Below are positions 17,880 through 27,321 of a stretch of DNA of 64,000 nucleotides, piece by piece. The notes beneath the pieces were generated by a model. That model was not told the DNA's origin. It did not search any database and saw nothing but the letters and a program-made list of their open reading frames with translations. This DNA comes from an uncultured Bacteroidales bacterium (GTDB taxonomy: Bacteria > Bacteroidota > Bacteroidia > Bacteroidales > P3). The translations under genes and the position numbers were made by a program. The stretch is taken from NCBI GenBank assembly GCA_900317955.1, contig ONIP01000010.1, positions 1-64,000 on the forward strand, written 5' to 3'. Numbering within the stretch: position 1 is the stretch's first letter; each line of letters opens with the position of its first letter.

Positions 17880-18096
17880 TGCTGAAAGCACTTAATCCTA
17901 TTAACCCCACACGAAGCGAAGTGCCGTGTGGGGTGGGGACAGAAACCCTAATTCTGCGTGCCGTAGGCACGCTACTTTGTTGATTGTTATATTGTGGCGT
18001 ATCTCCGACACGGATGGAGATGAGCACAGTTTTCCCCACACTGCACACCTCCGGTGTTTAGTGCGGGGTTAATAGGATTGTGTGCCTTTGGCACAC
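17880..18096. repeat. Cluster of nested palindromes
   Basis: Perfect 15-bp arms AATCCTATTAACCCC (17894-17908) and GGGGTTAATAGGATT (18065-18079) enclose further stem-loops: CCCCACAC/GTGTGGGG (17905-17933), GCGTGCC-GTA-GGCACGC (17956-17972), ATCTCC/GGAGAT (18001-18021) and ACACC-TCC-GGTGT (18045-18057). Just outside lie GTGCT-GAA-AGCAC (left) and GTGTGCC-TTT-GGCACAC (18080-18096). No coding potential is seen. It resembles a REP/BIME-like composite, but no RAYT transposase is in the window. Confidence 0.75.
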
Positions 18097-18146
18097 TCAA
18101 GCCTTCGTAAATCAATGCATGACATATAATATTGATATTATATAAC

Positions 18147-20237
18147 TTACACGCCAAAATACGTTATTATAACGCTTAGGAAGGCTGCGATGCACCATAT
18201 ATGGAAGGATAGGGTGGAGCGTTGGCTGTTGTTTGTTATGCTGAGGGGAAATAGATAGAGGAGGAGCGTGATGAGTGCCCAGACTTCTTTGGGATCCCAC
18301 GACCAGTAGTTGCCCCATGAAATGTTTGCCCAGAGGGCTCCGACTATGATGCCCAGGGCAAGCAGTGAGACTGCGGGGTATAGTAGCAGTAGGTTGGTGC
18401 GGTGCATGGGGGTGCGCAGGGCGGGGCGAATGAGGGCGGCGATGCTGCCCAGCATGGCAAAGAGGAAGAGTGCGTAGGCGGCCATGATAACGGTGACATG
18501 GAGTGTGAGGAGCGGGTGGGCGAGTACGGGCATGAGGTGTGTTACCGGGGGATTGGAGCCACTCATCATCGCAACGAGAAGGCAGAATCCCATGGCGAGG
18601 AGGGCGACGGAGGGGGCTGTGGGATAGCGGCGATGGATGCAGAGAGAGATGATGCCAGCGGCGATAGCCATGAGATGCATACTGTCGAAGCCCCCTGCCA
18701 TGGGCACGTGGCCGCCTGCAATCCAGCGAAGCACGAATATGAGAAGAAGGAAGAGCGTTAGGAGGGATACTATGAGCAAAGGTAGGGTGTGGGAAGAAAG
18801 AAGGTGGATGCTTTTTGGGGATTTGTTGCGAGTGGGGAAGATGGCAGCGGCGAAGAAGATGAGACCGAGGGTGATGCTGAGTATGGCCAGCCAGCGACCG
18901 GTGGTGAGGGCGTTGTAAAGCCTTTCGGCACGGACACGGAAGGGGGAAGGAAGGACAGATGCGGCGTGTTTGCTTTGGTAGAGGATGGTTTTGTCGAAGA
19001 CGTTGTTCAGTTCGTCGTAGTCTCCACGGATGACAAGTTCCTGGCAATAGCTTAGTTGCTTCCGGATGAAGAGGTATTCGTCGTCGGAGGTGGAAAGGGG
19101 AAGGGGGGAGTTTTGGGAGTACCAGTTGAGAGTTCCGTTGCTGTCGACGAGGGGATAGATTTTGAGCAGTTCGCTGCCGATAAGCATTTTTACAAGGTTG
19201 TATTTTTCGTCGGTGGCACGTAGGTCTTTGGGAAGAGGTTGGGTGGAGAAGAGGTCTTGATGGTCGGAGAGGTTATTGAAGGAGGTGTAGCGTCCGTTGA
19301 TGTTCAGTTGATTGCGGAGGGATGTGCCTTTGATTTTGATGATAGGTTCGTCGCACCATTCGGAGGTGAAGAAAAGCCAGCCACTGAGTACTTGTTCGGG
19401 AGAGAGGCCTTGATAGGAGGCGTTGCCGTAGAGTTTTGTGGTGAAGTCTTTGGCAAGGGTTTGCAGCGGGCAGATGCGACCTTTGTAAAGGACATAGATT
19501 TGCCCCATACGGTCGGCAGAGGATTTTGGCAGGGTGGAAGGGGTGGCCGAGGCGTTGCCGACGACCATGAGCAGGAGGAGTAGGGTGGTACCTTTGAGCA
19601 ATCGGCGGAAACGCGAGCGCGGGGTGAGGAACATCCAGATTATACCGGCAATGAGCAAGAGGTAGCCCGCATAGGTGACGGCGATGCCGAAGGGGTCGTG
19701 TGCGACACTGAGGGTGGAGCCTCCTTGCATGTCGTAGTCGGCTTGGTAGAAACGGTAGCCTTTGTGACGCAGGATGCTGTTCATGGAGATGTCGGCTTTC
19801 TGCCCTTCGACGGAGATGTGGCTGACGAAATCCATGGGTGATTGGGTACCGGGATAGTTGACCACTTCGAATTGGTTGAGGGTAATGGAGAAGGGCAGTT
19901 GGTGGTTGTTGCCGTTGTCGTCGACGAAGGTTTGTGCGGGAGTGTTGGGAGCAAGGACAAGAGAACCGTGTTGACCCGTCCAAGTTGTGAGTCCGCCCCC
20001 AAGAAGAATGAGTGCAGCAGCAGTGTATAGGAGCATGAGGTGCGGTGTGTGCCAAAGTTTGAGGCGAATGACAGCTGAAATGCAAAGAATGCCTACTGCT
20101 GAAAGCAGGAGGATGAACCACCAAGAGTTGTAGATGTGGTCGACGGCATAGGCGTTGCCATGGTATTTTTCGATTATGGTACCTGCGGCGAGAGCGAGGA
20201 TTACCGGTATCAGGAGGAAGGAGGATGTTTTTTTCAT
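18147..20237 (-). CDS. Fused cytochrome c synthase CcsBA (ResB-CcsA, NrfI-like)
   Basis: A 696-residue system II cytochrome c biogenesis protein that exports heme and attaches it to CxxCH motifs outside the cytoplasmic membrane. The N-terminal half has the ResB/CcsB layout: membrane segments at about 8-25, 33-53, 67-85 and 187-205 around a periplasmic domain with FSITLNQFEVVNYPGTQSP. The C-terminal half (from about 450) is CcsA, with several membrane helices and the heme-handling WWD motif WGNYWSWDPKEVW near its end. It is the last gene of a run with the di-heme oxidoreductase, imelysin and porin, so it probably matures the oxidoreductase. The gap to that gene is about 80 bp. Confidence 0.92.
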   Translation of the reverse strand: MKKTSSFLLIPVILALAAGTIIEKYHGNAYAVDHIYNSWWFILLLSAVGILCISAVIRLKLWHTPHLMLLYTAAALILLGGGLTTWTGQHGSLVLAPNTPAQTFVDDNGNNHQLPFSITLNQFEVVNYPGTQSPMDFVSHISVEGQKADISMNSILRHKGYRFYQADYDMQGGSTLSVAHDPFGIAVTYAGYLLLIAGIIWMFLTPRSRFRRLLKGTTLLLLLMVVGNASATPSTLPKSSADRMGQIYVLYKGRICPLQTLAKDFTTKLYGNASYQGLSPEQVLSGWLFFTSEWCDEPIIKIKGTSLRNQLNINGRYTSFNNLSDHQDLFSTQPLPKDLRATDEKYNLVKMLIGSELLKIYPLVDSNGTLNWYSQNSPLPLSTSDDEYLFIRKQLSYCQELVIRGDYDELNNVFDKTILYQSKHAASVLPSPFRVRAERLYNALTTGRWLAILSITLGLIFFAAAIFPTRNKSPKSIHLLSSHTLPLLIVSLLTLFLLLIFVLRWIAGGHVPMAGGFDSMHLMAIAAGIISLCIHRRYPTAPSVALLAMGFCLLVAMMSGSNPPVTHLMPVLAHPLLTLHVTVIMAAYALFLFAMLGSIAALIRPALRTPMHRTNLLLLYPAVSLLALGIIVGALWANISWGNYWSWDPKEVWALITLLLYLFPLSITNNSQRSTLSFHIWCIAAFLSVIITYFGV

Positions 20238-20318
20238 GTTATCCGGATAGGGTTTTAAAAAAAAAGAAAAAAGGAGTTCCGGGCAGTGTGGGTGTCCGGA
20301 ACTCCGATGAAATAATGT

Positions 20319-21890
20319 TTAGATGGCGTTAATGAATTTCACGACGGCATCGCGTTCAGATTTAGATAGTTTGCGGAATTTTTCGACAGACCAGCGGGCA
20401 TCGCTGCCGGGGCAGCCGTGCCACATGATGGCTTCGATGACGTTGCGGGCGCGGCAGTCGTGGAGCCGGTCGCTGTGGCCGCTACAAATGGGAGAGAGAC
20501 CGCGACCCCAGAGGGGAGTGGTGCGGCACCAACCGGTACGGATGTCGTTGACCATTTGGAGGCGGTGTTGAACCATGTCGGTGTAGGGCCAGATTTTCTG
20601 GAAGGGGTAGCGAGGGAGGCGGTTGTCGGCAGTGGTGAAGAAACCGTTAGGGTCGGTGAAGTTGTCGGGACCGGTGGTCCAGCTTGGGCGGTGGCAGGAG
20701 GCGCAGCCTAAGTCGCGGAACAGTTTGCGGCCTTGCTGAATGGTGGGGTCTTTGAGGTTACGGGCGGCAGGGACGGCGAGACCGCGGTGCCAGACCATGA
20801 AATTGACGTAATCTTTGTCGGACATCTCGATGGGGAGGGTGTCGCAAACGAGGTAGTTGTAGATGTCGGTGGCAGGGTCGCCGGTTTTGTTCCATTGGGG
20901 GAAGTAGTGATAAAATTGCTGCTGGACTTCGGGGTCGGCAGCTGCGGCACGTGCGTAGATGGTTTTGTCGAGGCTAAGGTAGTGGCTTCGGCGGTCGCTG
21001 CGGGTGACATTGGGGATGTTCCAGATGGCGTTGGCACCGGCAGCATCCTGAAGGGGACCTCGGCTGAGGGCGTAGGTGAAGCGTTTGGGGTGGGAGGTTC
21101 GGCCGTAGAGGGAAGCCCAGTCGTTGCCAGCCCAAATGGCGGGATTGAGTTCTACGCCTGCTTCGTATTCTTTCTGATATTGAGCCTTAAGAGAGTCGTC
21201 GGGGATGGCATCGAGGAGGCCGGTGCCGTATATGCCGATGGTACTCTCGAGGCGGAAGGCAAGTTGGCTGTAGGGGACGGAGAGTGGAGCGTAGAAGGCA
21301 TCCTCGGGGATGGTTACTTCGGGATAGATGAGGCTATAGGACTCGCCGTCGGGGAAGCGGTTGCCCCATTCGTCGGTGTAATCCAGCCAAGCGATGTTGA
21401 TTTTGTTTTCGTCGATGGAGGGTTTGAATGGGGGGACGGCTTTGGTTTGGGGCATGCCGGCGACGGAGGTTTCGTAGGCGTTTGTATTCTTGTTGTAGAC
21501 AACTAAAAGGTAGCCGTTGGCCCAATCATCGGCACGGTAGCGCTCCATGCGACGGCCGTGGCCGTAGCCGGGATGGCAGTTTTCGCAGGAAGAACGGACG
21601 TAGAGAGGGCCGAGACCGTTGAAAGGAGGGTTGTTTTGGGTGATGGTGTGTTCGAAGAAGAATTCGCCGTATTTAAAAGCGTTGGTCATGCCGCTGTATT
21701 CCACGGCAGGGGTGGGGTCTTCGAAGGCAGAGGCAGATTGGTTGAAAGTGGTACCGAGTTGACCGCCTGCGTAGGTTTCTTCTTCAATGCCCTCGGGCAG
21801 CGGGGGTTCTACGGGGTCGTTCTGGCAGCTATAGAGTCCGGAGAGGGCCATGGCCAGGGTAATAATGGCAAAGGTATTGATTTTGTTCAT
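20319..21890 (-). CDS. Di-heme oxidoreductase family lipoprotein (COG3488 type)
   Basis: A 523-residue c-type cytochrome. A lipobox GLYSC (Cys22) predicts a lipoprotein. Two heme-binding motifs are present: SCENCHPGYG (Cys102-His106) and GCASCHRPSW (Cys396-His400). The YGTGLLDAIPDDSL and NAIWNIPNVTRSDRRSHYLSLD segments are typical of the so-called thiol oxidoreductase or di-heme oxidoreductase family (DUF1111), which is related to di-heme peroxidases. In many bacteria this family is encoded next to imelysins and porins and is linked to iron acquisition, though the reaction is not firmly known. It lies 15 bp after the imelysin gene and needs CcsBA-type maturation. Confidence 0.9.
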   Translation of the reverse strand: MNKINTFAIITLAMALSGLYSCQNDPVEPPLPEGIEEETYAGGQLGTTFNQSASAFEDPTPAVEYSGMTNAFKYGEFFFEHTITQNNPPFNGLGPLYVRSSCENCHPGYGHGRRMERYRADDWANGYLLVVYNKNTNAYETSVAGMPQTKAVPPFKPSIDENKINIAWLDYTDEWGNRFPDGESYSLIYPEVTIPEDAFYAPLSVPYSQLAFRLESTIGIYGTGLLDAIPDDSLKAQYQKEYEAGVELNPAIWAGNDWASLYGRTSHPKRFTYALSRGPLQDAAGANAIWNIPNVTRSDRRSHYLSLDKTIYARAAAADPEVQQQFYHYFPQWNKTGDPATDIYNYLVCDTLPIEMSDKDYVNFMVWHRGLAVPAARNLKDPTIQQGRKLFRDLGCASCHRPSWTTGPDNFTDPNGFFTTADNRLPRYPFQKIWPYTDMVQHRLQMVNDIRTGWCRTTPLWGRGLSPICSGHSDRLHDCRARNVIEAIMWHGCPGSDARWSVEKFRKLSKSERDAVVKFINAI

Positions 21891-21905
21891 GGCAGTGAGA
21901 TTTTA

Positions 21906-23066
21906 TTATTCGTAACTTTTGATTAGTTCGACGACTTTGTCGAGTTGCGAGCTGAGGTTGTCGCAGGCTTGGATGGCGGCCTCGTTGGCGGGGTCGGTGT
22001 AGTGGAGGACAAAGGGAGCGGGCATGAGGTTGATTTTTTCGATGGCATTATCGATGGCGGAGGTGACGCTACCGTCGAGAGGTGCATTATGTTCCTTGAC
22101 AAAGTTGTGGAGCGATTTGCTTTCGTCGCGGCGACCTTCTATGCCACCCATGTATACGTTGTGGATGCTGATAATGTTGTTGCGAAAGTCGATGATGGAC
22201 TTTTGGCTGTAGGGAGATTCGATGTAGGTGATGTCCTCCTGGCTGAAAGCGGAGCCGATTTTGGAGGTGCCGACTTCGTCGGCGATGTCGATGCAGCCTT
22301 GAACCATGGCCATAAGAGCAGCGAGGCGGCTGGCGTAGGTGCTGCCCGCTTTACCGGCGTTCTTCATGTTGTCGCCATAACTGTGTCCGGTACCGGCCAC
22401 GGTGTAGGCCAACTCAATTTCGTCGAGTTTCTCGATGTGGGATTTAGGGGCGTTGCTGCCAAGCCAGCCCACCTCAAGTTGATAGCAGCGGTTGCGGAGG
22501 TCGCCTGCCACGGCTAAAGCATAGACCCATTGGTCGGAGGAGATGGCATTGGCGGGTTTGGGTTGTCCGTCGGCAAAGAGGATGAATTCCATGGCATGGA
22601 AGCCGAGGAGGGCGTTGCCGAGTCGTTCACCAGCCACTACGTCGCCATCCTCGTTGTCGAGGTCGTGGAGCATGCTGGGACTGTTCATCAAGGTGTTGAA
22701 GGCGTTCTCGTCGAGAGGCCAGCTATCGATGTGAGGGTCGATGCCGAAGTCGCCCGCGGCCCCGAAAAGGAAGGCTTCGCTTTTTTCCCACTCTTCGCGA
22801 GCAGCGAGGAAGGTTTCGCAGGCGGAACGAAGTCCAGCGTCGTTGGGATTAAGTTTGAGAGCGGCAATTTGTTGAGCCAGTTGTTCGGTTTTTGCGGCCA
22901 GTGCCTGATAGGTTGGTGAGACGGTGTTGTCTACAAATTGTGCGGCAATAGTGGCAGCAGCGGTGTCTTCGTTGTTGACAGAGTTGTCGTCCTTGCAGGC
23001 AGAGAAGCTTGAGGCGGCAGCCAGTAGAAGGGTTGCCATGCCCAAATGTAATAATGTACTTTTCAT
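21906..23066 (-). CDS. Imelysin (M75) family lipoprotein
   Basis: A 386-residue protein. The ATG at 23066 (MKSTLLHLGM) is chosen because it starts a lipoprotein signal with SFSAC (Cys24); the frame upstream is low-complexity and antisense-like. The mature protein carries the imelysin pattern: DPHIDSWPLDENAF, then GFHAMEFILFADGQ with the GxHxxE motif, then a long helical C-terminal half. Imelysins were first described as peptidases but are now regarded as iron-regulated, metal-binding envelope proteins similar to EfeO. Its operon with a porin, a di-heme oxidoreductase and CcsBA supports an iron or redox role. Confidence 0.9.
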   Translation of the reverse strand: MKSTLLHLGMATLLLAAASSFSACKDDNSVNNEDTAAATIAAQFVDNTVSPTYQALAAKTEQLAQQIAALKLNPNDAGLRSACETFLAAREEWEKSEAFLFGAAGDFGIDPHIDSWPLDENAFNTLMNSPSMLHDLDNEDGDVVAGERLGNALLGFHAMEFILFADGQPKPANAISSDQWVYALAVAGDLRNRCYQLEVGWLGSNAPKSHIEKLDEIELAYTVAGTGHSYGDNMKNAGKAGSTYASRLAALMAMVQGCIDIADEVGTSKIGSAFSQEDITYIESPYSQKSIIDFRNNIISIHNVYMGGIEGRRDESKSLHNFVKEHNAPLDGSVTSAIDNAIEKINLMPAPFVLHYTDPANEAAIQACDNLSSQLDKVVELIKSYE

Positions 23067-23106
23067 AGTTGATTGTGAATTGTTTGTTTTATAGATAATG
23101 ATGTTG

Positions 23107-24408
23107 TTATCGAGAGAAGAATCCGCACCAGGTGATTCCGACGGCAACGTAGGGCTCGTTGTTGTAGTTGGAATTGAGAATACGGAGGCCGGTTTCGGCT
23201 TTGACGGCAATTTGTGGGATGGGGTAGTAGTTGATGCCCGTTGAGATAACTTGACGTTGAGCCCAGCCGATATCGTCGAAGCCAGCGGCGGGGAGGAAGC
23301 TGTCGTAGTGGTCGTAGCGGCCGAATAAGTAGAGTTTTTTGTTGCAGGAGGGGTTGTGGTTCCAAGCGAGGAGATTGAAGCCGGCCTCGATGGAGGCGTC
23401 CCAAGCATCCTTGCCAACGGGGGTGTGGGGGTAGGGGTTGCCCGTCATGGTGGTTTGGTTTTTGTTGCGTTGAGAAATGAGGGAGGCGTCGTTAAGATGG
23501 CCGTAGTCGAGGTTTCCGCACACGGTGATGAAATGGTTGTGGTAGTCGAAATCGAAGGCGGCAATCATGACGGTGCCGGTAGCGCCGTAGTATTTGGATG
23601 TTTCGGGATATTGGACGGTGGTGATGTCGTTGTTGAAGCTGTTGCCGATGTAGCCGCTAAGGCTGAGCCGCAGATTGGGGATGCCGCGGAAATCGACGCG
23701 AGCGGCACCTGCTAAGGAGTTGGCTGGACGGAACTCGTAGGGCGAGGCCGAGCCGTTGTGAATCCAGCCAGACTCATTGAACAGGTTACTGTTAAGGCCT
23801 GGGAGTAGTTGGAGCTCGTAACGCCAGTTGCCATAGTTTCCCCAGAGACTGATGCCGGTTTCGTGCCAAGTGCAGGGCATGATGGTGTTTTCACCTTCGG
23901 GACGGTAGACGGTGAAAAAGTGGTCGGGGGTGTGGTTGTTGTTGGTCATGCCCACAGGTACGACAATGTGCCCCATGCGGAGGTTGAGGGATTTGGAGAA
24001 ACTTTTCTGAACCCAGAACTGCTCCAATGCTACCTCGCCACCGCGTTCAATTTCTTGCTCGAATTCGCCAGTTTCTTCAGTCTCTTTCTCGACGGCTGCT
24101 TCGGTGCCGCCGTGTTCAAACTCGATTTCGGTGCCGACAGACCATCCGTGGCCGAAGTCGTAGCCGAGCATAATCACGGCATGAGGGATGTCGACACGAC
24201 CGTGTCCCTTATTTTGGGTATAGCGGTCGCTGTGGGAATAGCGAAAAACGTTGTCGCTATAAAAATTGTAGTTGTAAACGGCTTCGCCATACCCACCAAT
24301 GGTGAGTCGCGGAGCTTTTGAAATACTGTCTTGCTGAGCCGATGCAGCTGTTGGAATGGAAAACAGCAACATTGTGGTACATAGTAGTTTACAAAAGAAT
24401 TTGTGCAT
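23107..24408 (-). CDS. Outer-membrane porin, first gene of the imelysin operon
   Basis: A 433-residue outer-membrane barrel with a signal peptide ending ASA-Q (residues 1-24). The start LTIGGYGEAVYNYNFY and HAVIMLGYDFGHGWSVGTEIEFEHGG, with a highly acidic loop (EKETEETGEFEQEIERGGE), are typical of Bacteroidota phosphate-selective-porin-like channels. The C-terminus VAVGITWCGFF ends in an aromatic strand. It is the promoter-proximal gene of a run with imelysin (40 bp gap), the di-heme oxidoreductase and CcsBA, which suggests it admits the ion or small ligand these proteins handle. The acidic loop could attract cations, but that is inference. Confidence 0.85.
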   Translation of the reverse strand: MHKFFCKLLCTTMLLFSIPTAASAQQDSISKAPRLTIGGYGEAVYNYNFYSDNVFRYSHSDRYTQNKGHGRVDIPHAVIMLGYDFGHGWSVGTEIEFEHGGTEAAVEKETEETGEFEQEIERGGEVALEQFWVQKSFSKSLNLRMGHIVVPVGMTNNNHTPDHFFTVYRPEGENTIMPCTWHETGISLWGNYGNWRYELQLLPGLNSNLFNESGWIHNGSASPYEFRPANSLAGAARVDFRGIPNLRLSLSGYIGNSFNNDITTVQYPETSKYYGATGTVMIAAFDFDYHNHFITVCGNLDYGHLNDASLISQRNKNQTTMTGNPYPHTPVGKDAWDASIEAGFNLLAWNHNPSCNKKLYLFGRYDHYDSFLPAAGFDDIGWAQRQVISTGINYYPIPQIAVKAETGLRILNSNYNNEPYVAVGITWCGFFSR

Positions 24409-24432
24409 GGTGTGTTTATTTTCTTTTCGAGA

Positions 24433-24441
24433 GCAAAGATA
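24433..24441 (-). promoter_or_regulatory. -7 promoter element for the porin-imelysin operon
   Basis: TATCTTTGC on the minus strand about 25 bases before the porin ATG. No separate promoter is evident between the four genes. Confidence 0.6.
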
Positions 24442-24531
24442 GTTGATTCCACAGAAGGTGGGAATACCTAATTTTGGGTATTTTTTTGACCTGAGGGATA
24501 GAGGGAAATGCAGTATGTCGAAAAAAAATCG

Positions 24532-24540
24532 TAATTTTGC
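24532..24540 (+). promoter_or_regulatory. -7 promoter element for the fucosidase gene
   Basis: TAATTTTGC, a match to TAnnTTTG, lies about 75 bases before the ATG at 24615. Confidence 0.5.
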
Positions 24541-24614
24541 ACCACTTGTCCAGGACGTGTCAAGTCGTTAGTAAATAGATATAATCAACCTAAAAATAAG
24601 ACAATAATATCGAT

Positions 24615-26000
24615 ATGAAGAAGCACATCCTTTTAGCAGTAATGGTAAGTATGCTGTGCGGAGCCGTAATCGCGCAGAAAGACCGGGAACCCGAAACCGA
24701 TCCCGTTATCCTGAATCGAATAGACCAATGGCAAGATTTGAAGTTTGGATTTATGATGCATTGGGGGATGTATGCCCAATGGGGCGTGGTGGAATCGTGG
24801 AGCATTTGCTCAGAGCCGTGGATAGACCGCAAGGGAATGCCATACGTAGAGTACAAGCAGCGTTATCAAGAACTAAACAAAACGTTCAATCCCACGAGTT
24901 TTGACGCTGTAGCCATGGCCGAGGCCGCAAAGAAAGCTGGGATGAAATATATGGTGTTCACTACGAAGCACCATGACGGATTCTGTATGTTCCGCAGTGC
25001 GGAGAGCGATTATGGAGTTGCGGGACCGGAATGCCCCTACAGCAGGACACCTCAGCCTGACATAACGCTTGACCTTGTGAACGCCTTCCGTGCCCAAGGG
25101 ATGTGGATAGGTTTCTATTTCTCAAAACCAGACTGGCACCACAAAGATTACTGGGCACCCGAATGGGCTACACCTGACCGCAATGTGAACTACGACATAT
25201 CAGAGCATCCTTCACGATGGGAGAATTTTAAACGTTTTACACATAACCAGATTAGGGAACTGACCCATAACTACGGAGATATAGACATACTATGGCTTGA
25301 TGGGGGATGGGTGAGACCGGAATGGAGTATCAACGACGAAACACGGCCATGGCTGGGTTGCAGCCAGAGGGTACAGGATATTGACATGGAGACGTTGGCC
25401 TCGATAGCGCGGGGCGACAATCCAGACTTGATAATTGTTGACCGTTCGGTGGGAGGCCGTTATGAGAATTACCGTACGCCCGAGAAACAGGTGCCCGACA
25501 CGTTGCTGCCTTACCCTTGGGAGACTTGCATGACGATGGGTGACAGTTGGTCGTATGTACCGGGAGACCATTATAAAAGTACTACGCAACTGATTCACAT
25601 GTTGGCCGATGTGGTGGCCAAGGGCGGTAACCTGTTACTGAATGTTGGGCCTGACGCACAGGGCAAGTTGCCGACTGAAGCTTTGGAGCGCATGGAGCAG
25701 ATTGGGGGATGGTTGGAGTGCAACGGCGAGGCTATATATGGTACGCGTCCGTTGTATCCATACTGCAAAGACAATGTGCGATATACGCAGAGTAAAGACG
25801 GCAAGCACAGATATGCTATCTGTTTGATAGACGGAAAGACAACGCATGTTACATTTGAGATTCCGTTCAAGGTGAAGAAGGTGAAGTGCATTGCTCCCCG
25901 CAACAAGCGGACGGTGAAATGCACTGCTACGGAGACGGGTACGATGGTGGACATTACCGCTGCCGCTCCGCAAATGTATGCATTGACGGTGGAATTCTGA
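24615..26000 (+). CDS. Secreted alpha-L-fucosidase, GH29
   Basis: A 461-residue retaining glycosidase that removes alpha-linked L-fucose from host or plant glycans. A signal peptide (1-20) directs it to the periplasm or beyond. The (beta/alpha)8 domain shows MMHWGMYAQWGV near residue 48, the substrate histidines in VFTTKHHDGFCMF, and the nucleophile in DILWLDGGW (Asp229). GGNLLLNVGPDAQGKLP closes the catalytic domain, and a small beta-sandwich follows from about 380. Length fits a GH29 with a short C-terminal domain. It is alone in its transcript and not in a polysaccharide utilisation locus: no SusC/SusD pair is in the window. Confidence 0.95.
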   Translation: MKKHILLAVMVSMLCGAVIAQKDREPETDPVILNRIDQWQDLKFGFMMHWGMYAQWGVVESWSICSEPWIDRKGMPYVEYKQRYQELNKTFNPTSFDAVAMAEAAKKAGMKYMVFTTKHHDGFCMFRSAESDYGVAGPECPYSRTPQPDITLDLVNAFRAQGMWIGFYFSKPDWHHKDYWAPEWATPDRNVNYDISEHPSRWENFKRFTHNQIRELTHNYGDIDILWLDGGWVRPEWSINDETRPWLGCSQRVQDIDMETLASIARGDNPDLIIVDRSVGGRYENYRTPEKQVPDTLLPYPWETCMTMGDSWSYVPGDHYKSTTQLIHMLADVVAKGGNLLLNVGPDAQGKLPTEALERMEQIGGWLECNGEAIYGTRPLYPYCKDNVRYTQSKDGKHRYAICLIDGKTTHVTFEIPFKVKKVKCIAPRNKRTVKCTATETGTMVDITAAAPQMYALTVEF

Positions 26001-26062
26001 ATTCGTTTAGTCGCTTAATCGGTTAATCGGGAGTCAAGGACTAACACGTTAACACATTTGTT
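26000..26062. repeat. Low-complexity repeat C, copy 1
   Basis: An AT-rich stretch whose reverse complement matches the unit at 37740-37937, including GATTAAGCGACTAAACGAATTC and a GTGTTAACGTGTTAGTC run. It lies between convergent genes. Confidence 0.6.
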
Positions 26063-26079
26063 GAGGGGTCATAAGACTG

Positions 26080-27321
26080 TTATTTGTAATAGAGAATGCT
26101 TAGATTGTCCTCCTGGAGGTAGCGTTGCGCTGCTTCCTGTAAGTCGGCGGGGGTTATGGCGAGGATGTCGCGTTCCATTTCTTCAAGGGTGTCGGCGCGT
26201 CCATAATTGAGACATGCTTTGCCGATGCTCTGCATTTCGTTGAGACTGGAGTCGTTGGTGATAGCCATTTGCCCGATAAGTTGAGTTTGGGCAGCTTTGA
26301 GATGCTGAGGGGATAAGGGTTGTTCGCGGAGGTGGCGCAGTTCATTGAGGATGAGTTCGGTGCTGCGGTCGGCGGCATCGCTGTCGACGCCTGCATAGAT
26401 GTAGAAGAGACCAGAGTCGGTGAAGGGGACGTATTGTGATTCGATGGAGTAGCAGAAGCCTTCGCGTTCGCGCACGGCGACGTTAAGACGTGAGTTCATG
26501 GCAGGACCACCGATGATGTTGTTGAGAAAAGTGAAGGCAGTTTTGTCGTTGTCGAAAAGGGTGGGGGCTGGACCGCCGGCAAGTAGATGGACCTGATGGG
26601 TGTGCTTGTGGCGTGTGACGTTGAATACGTTGGCGGTTGAGGTCACTTGGGGCTGTGGCAATGGGCTGATGTCGGAGACAGGAGCGGGCAGGCTGGGGCT
26701 GGCGAATTCGAAATGTTTTTCGCAGAGATGGATGAGACGTTTGAAATCGACGTTGCCTACCACGCTGATGACCATGCGGTCGGGGGTGTAGTGGGCGGTC
26801 ATGAAGGCTTTGAGCATCTCGGGTGTGAAACGGCGGACATTTTTCTTGTTGCCCAGAATATTGTGTGCCAAGGGATGGTTGCCGAAGTAGAGTTCTTCGA
26901 ATTCGTCGAAGATTAGTTCGGAAGGGCTGTCGCGATAGAGGTTGATTTCTTCGATTACCACATCTTTCTCTTTCTCAATTTCGTGGGCTGGGAAGGTGGA
27001 ATGGAACAGGATGTCGGCGAAGAGTTCGAGGCAGCGTTCCAGATGTTCGGTGAGCGCGGAGGCGTAGACACAGGTTTCCTCCTTGGTAGTGAAGGCGTCG
27101 AGTTCGCCGCCTACGCCGTCAATACGGTTGCGGATGTGGTAAGAACGGCGGTGTTCGGTGCCTTTGAACATAGAATGTTCGATGAAGTGGGCAATGCCCT
27201 CTTCGGATGGTAGTTCATGTCGGGAGCCGACGTTGATGTAAACGCCTGCGTGGGTGACAATAGAGTCATTGTGGCGGAAGATGATGCGGATTCCGTTATT
27301 CAGTGTGTGGTATTGGTACAT
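26080..27321 (-). CDS. M16 family zinc metallopeptidase
   Basis: A 413-residue pitrilysin-family protease, close to the mitochondrial processing peptidase-like group. The start is the ATG at 27321 (MYQYHTLNNG); the frame upstream overlaps the O-antigen ligase gene antisense-like and is discarded. The inverted zinc motif HFIEH is at His45, Glu48 and His49, followed by MFKGTEHR and a downstream glutamate in the EEINLYRDSP region. The second half (from about 215) is the inactive M16C-type domain. No signal peptide is seen, so it is probably cytoplasmic. Its start overlaps the stop of the upstream O-antigen ligase-like gene by 22 bp, so they are coupled. Confidence 0.92.
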   Translation of the reverse strand: MYQYHTLNNGIRIIFRHNDSIVTHAGVYINVGSRHELPSEEGIAHFIEHSMFKGTEHRRSYHIRNRIDGVGGELDAFTTKEETCVYASALTEHLERCLELFADILFHSTFPAHEIEKEKDVVIEEINLYRDSPSELIFDEFEELYFGNHPLAHNILGNKKNVRRFTPEMLKAFMTAHYTPDRMVISVVGNVDFKRLIHLCEKHFEFASPSLPAPVSDISPLPQPQVTSTANVFNVTRHKHTHQVHLLAGGPAPTLFDNDKTAFTFLNNIIGGPAMNSRLNVAVREREGFCYSIESQYVPFTDSGLFYIYAGVDSDAADRSTELILNELRHLREQPLSPQHLKAAQTQLIGQMAITNDSSLNEMQSIGKACLNYGRADTLEEMERDILAITPADLQEAAQRYLQEDNLSILYYK

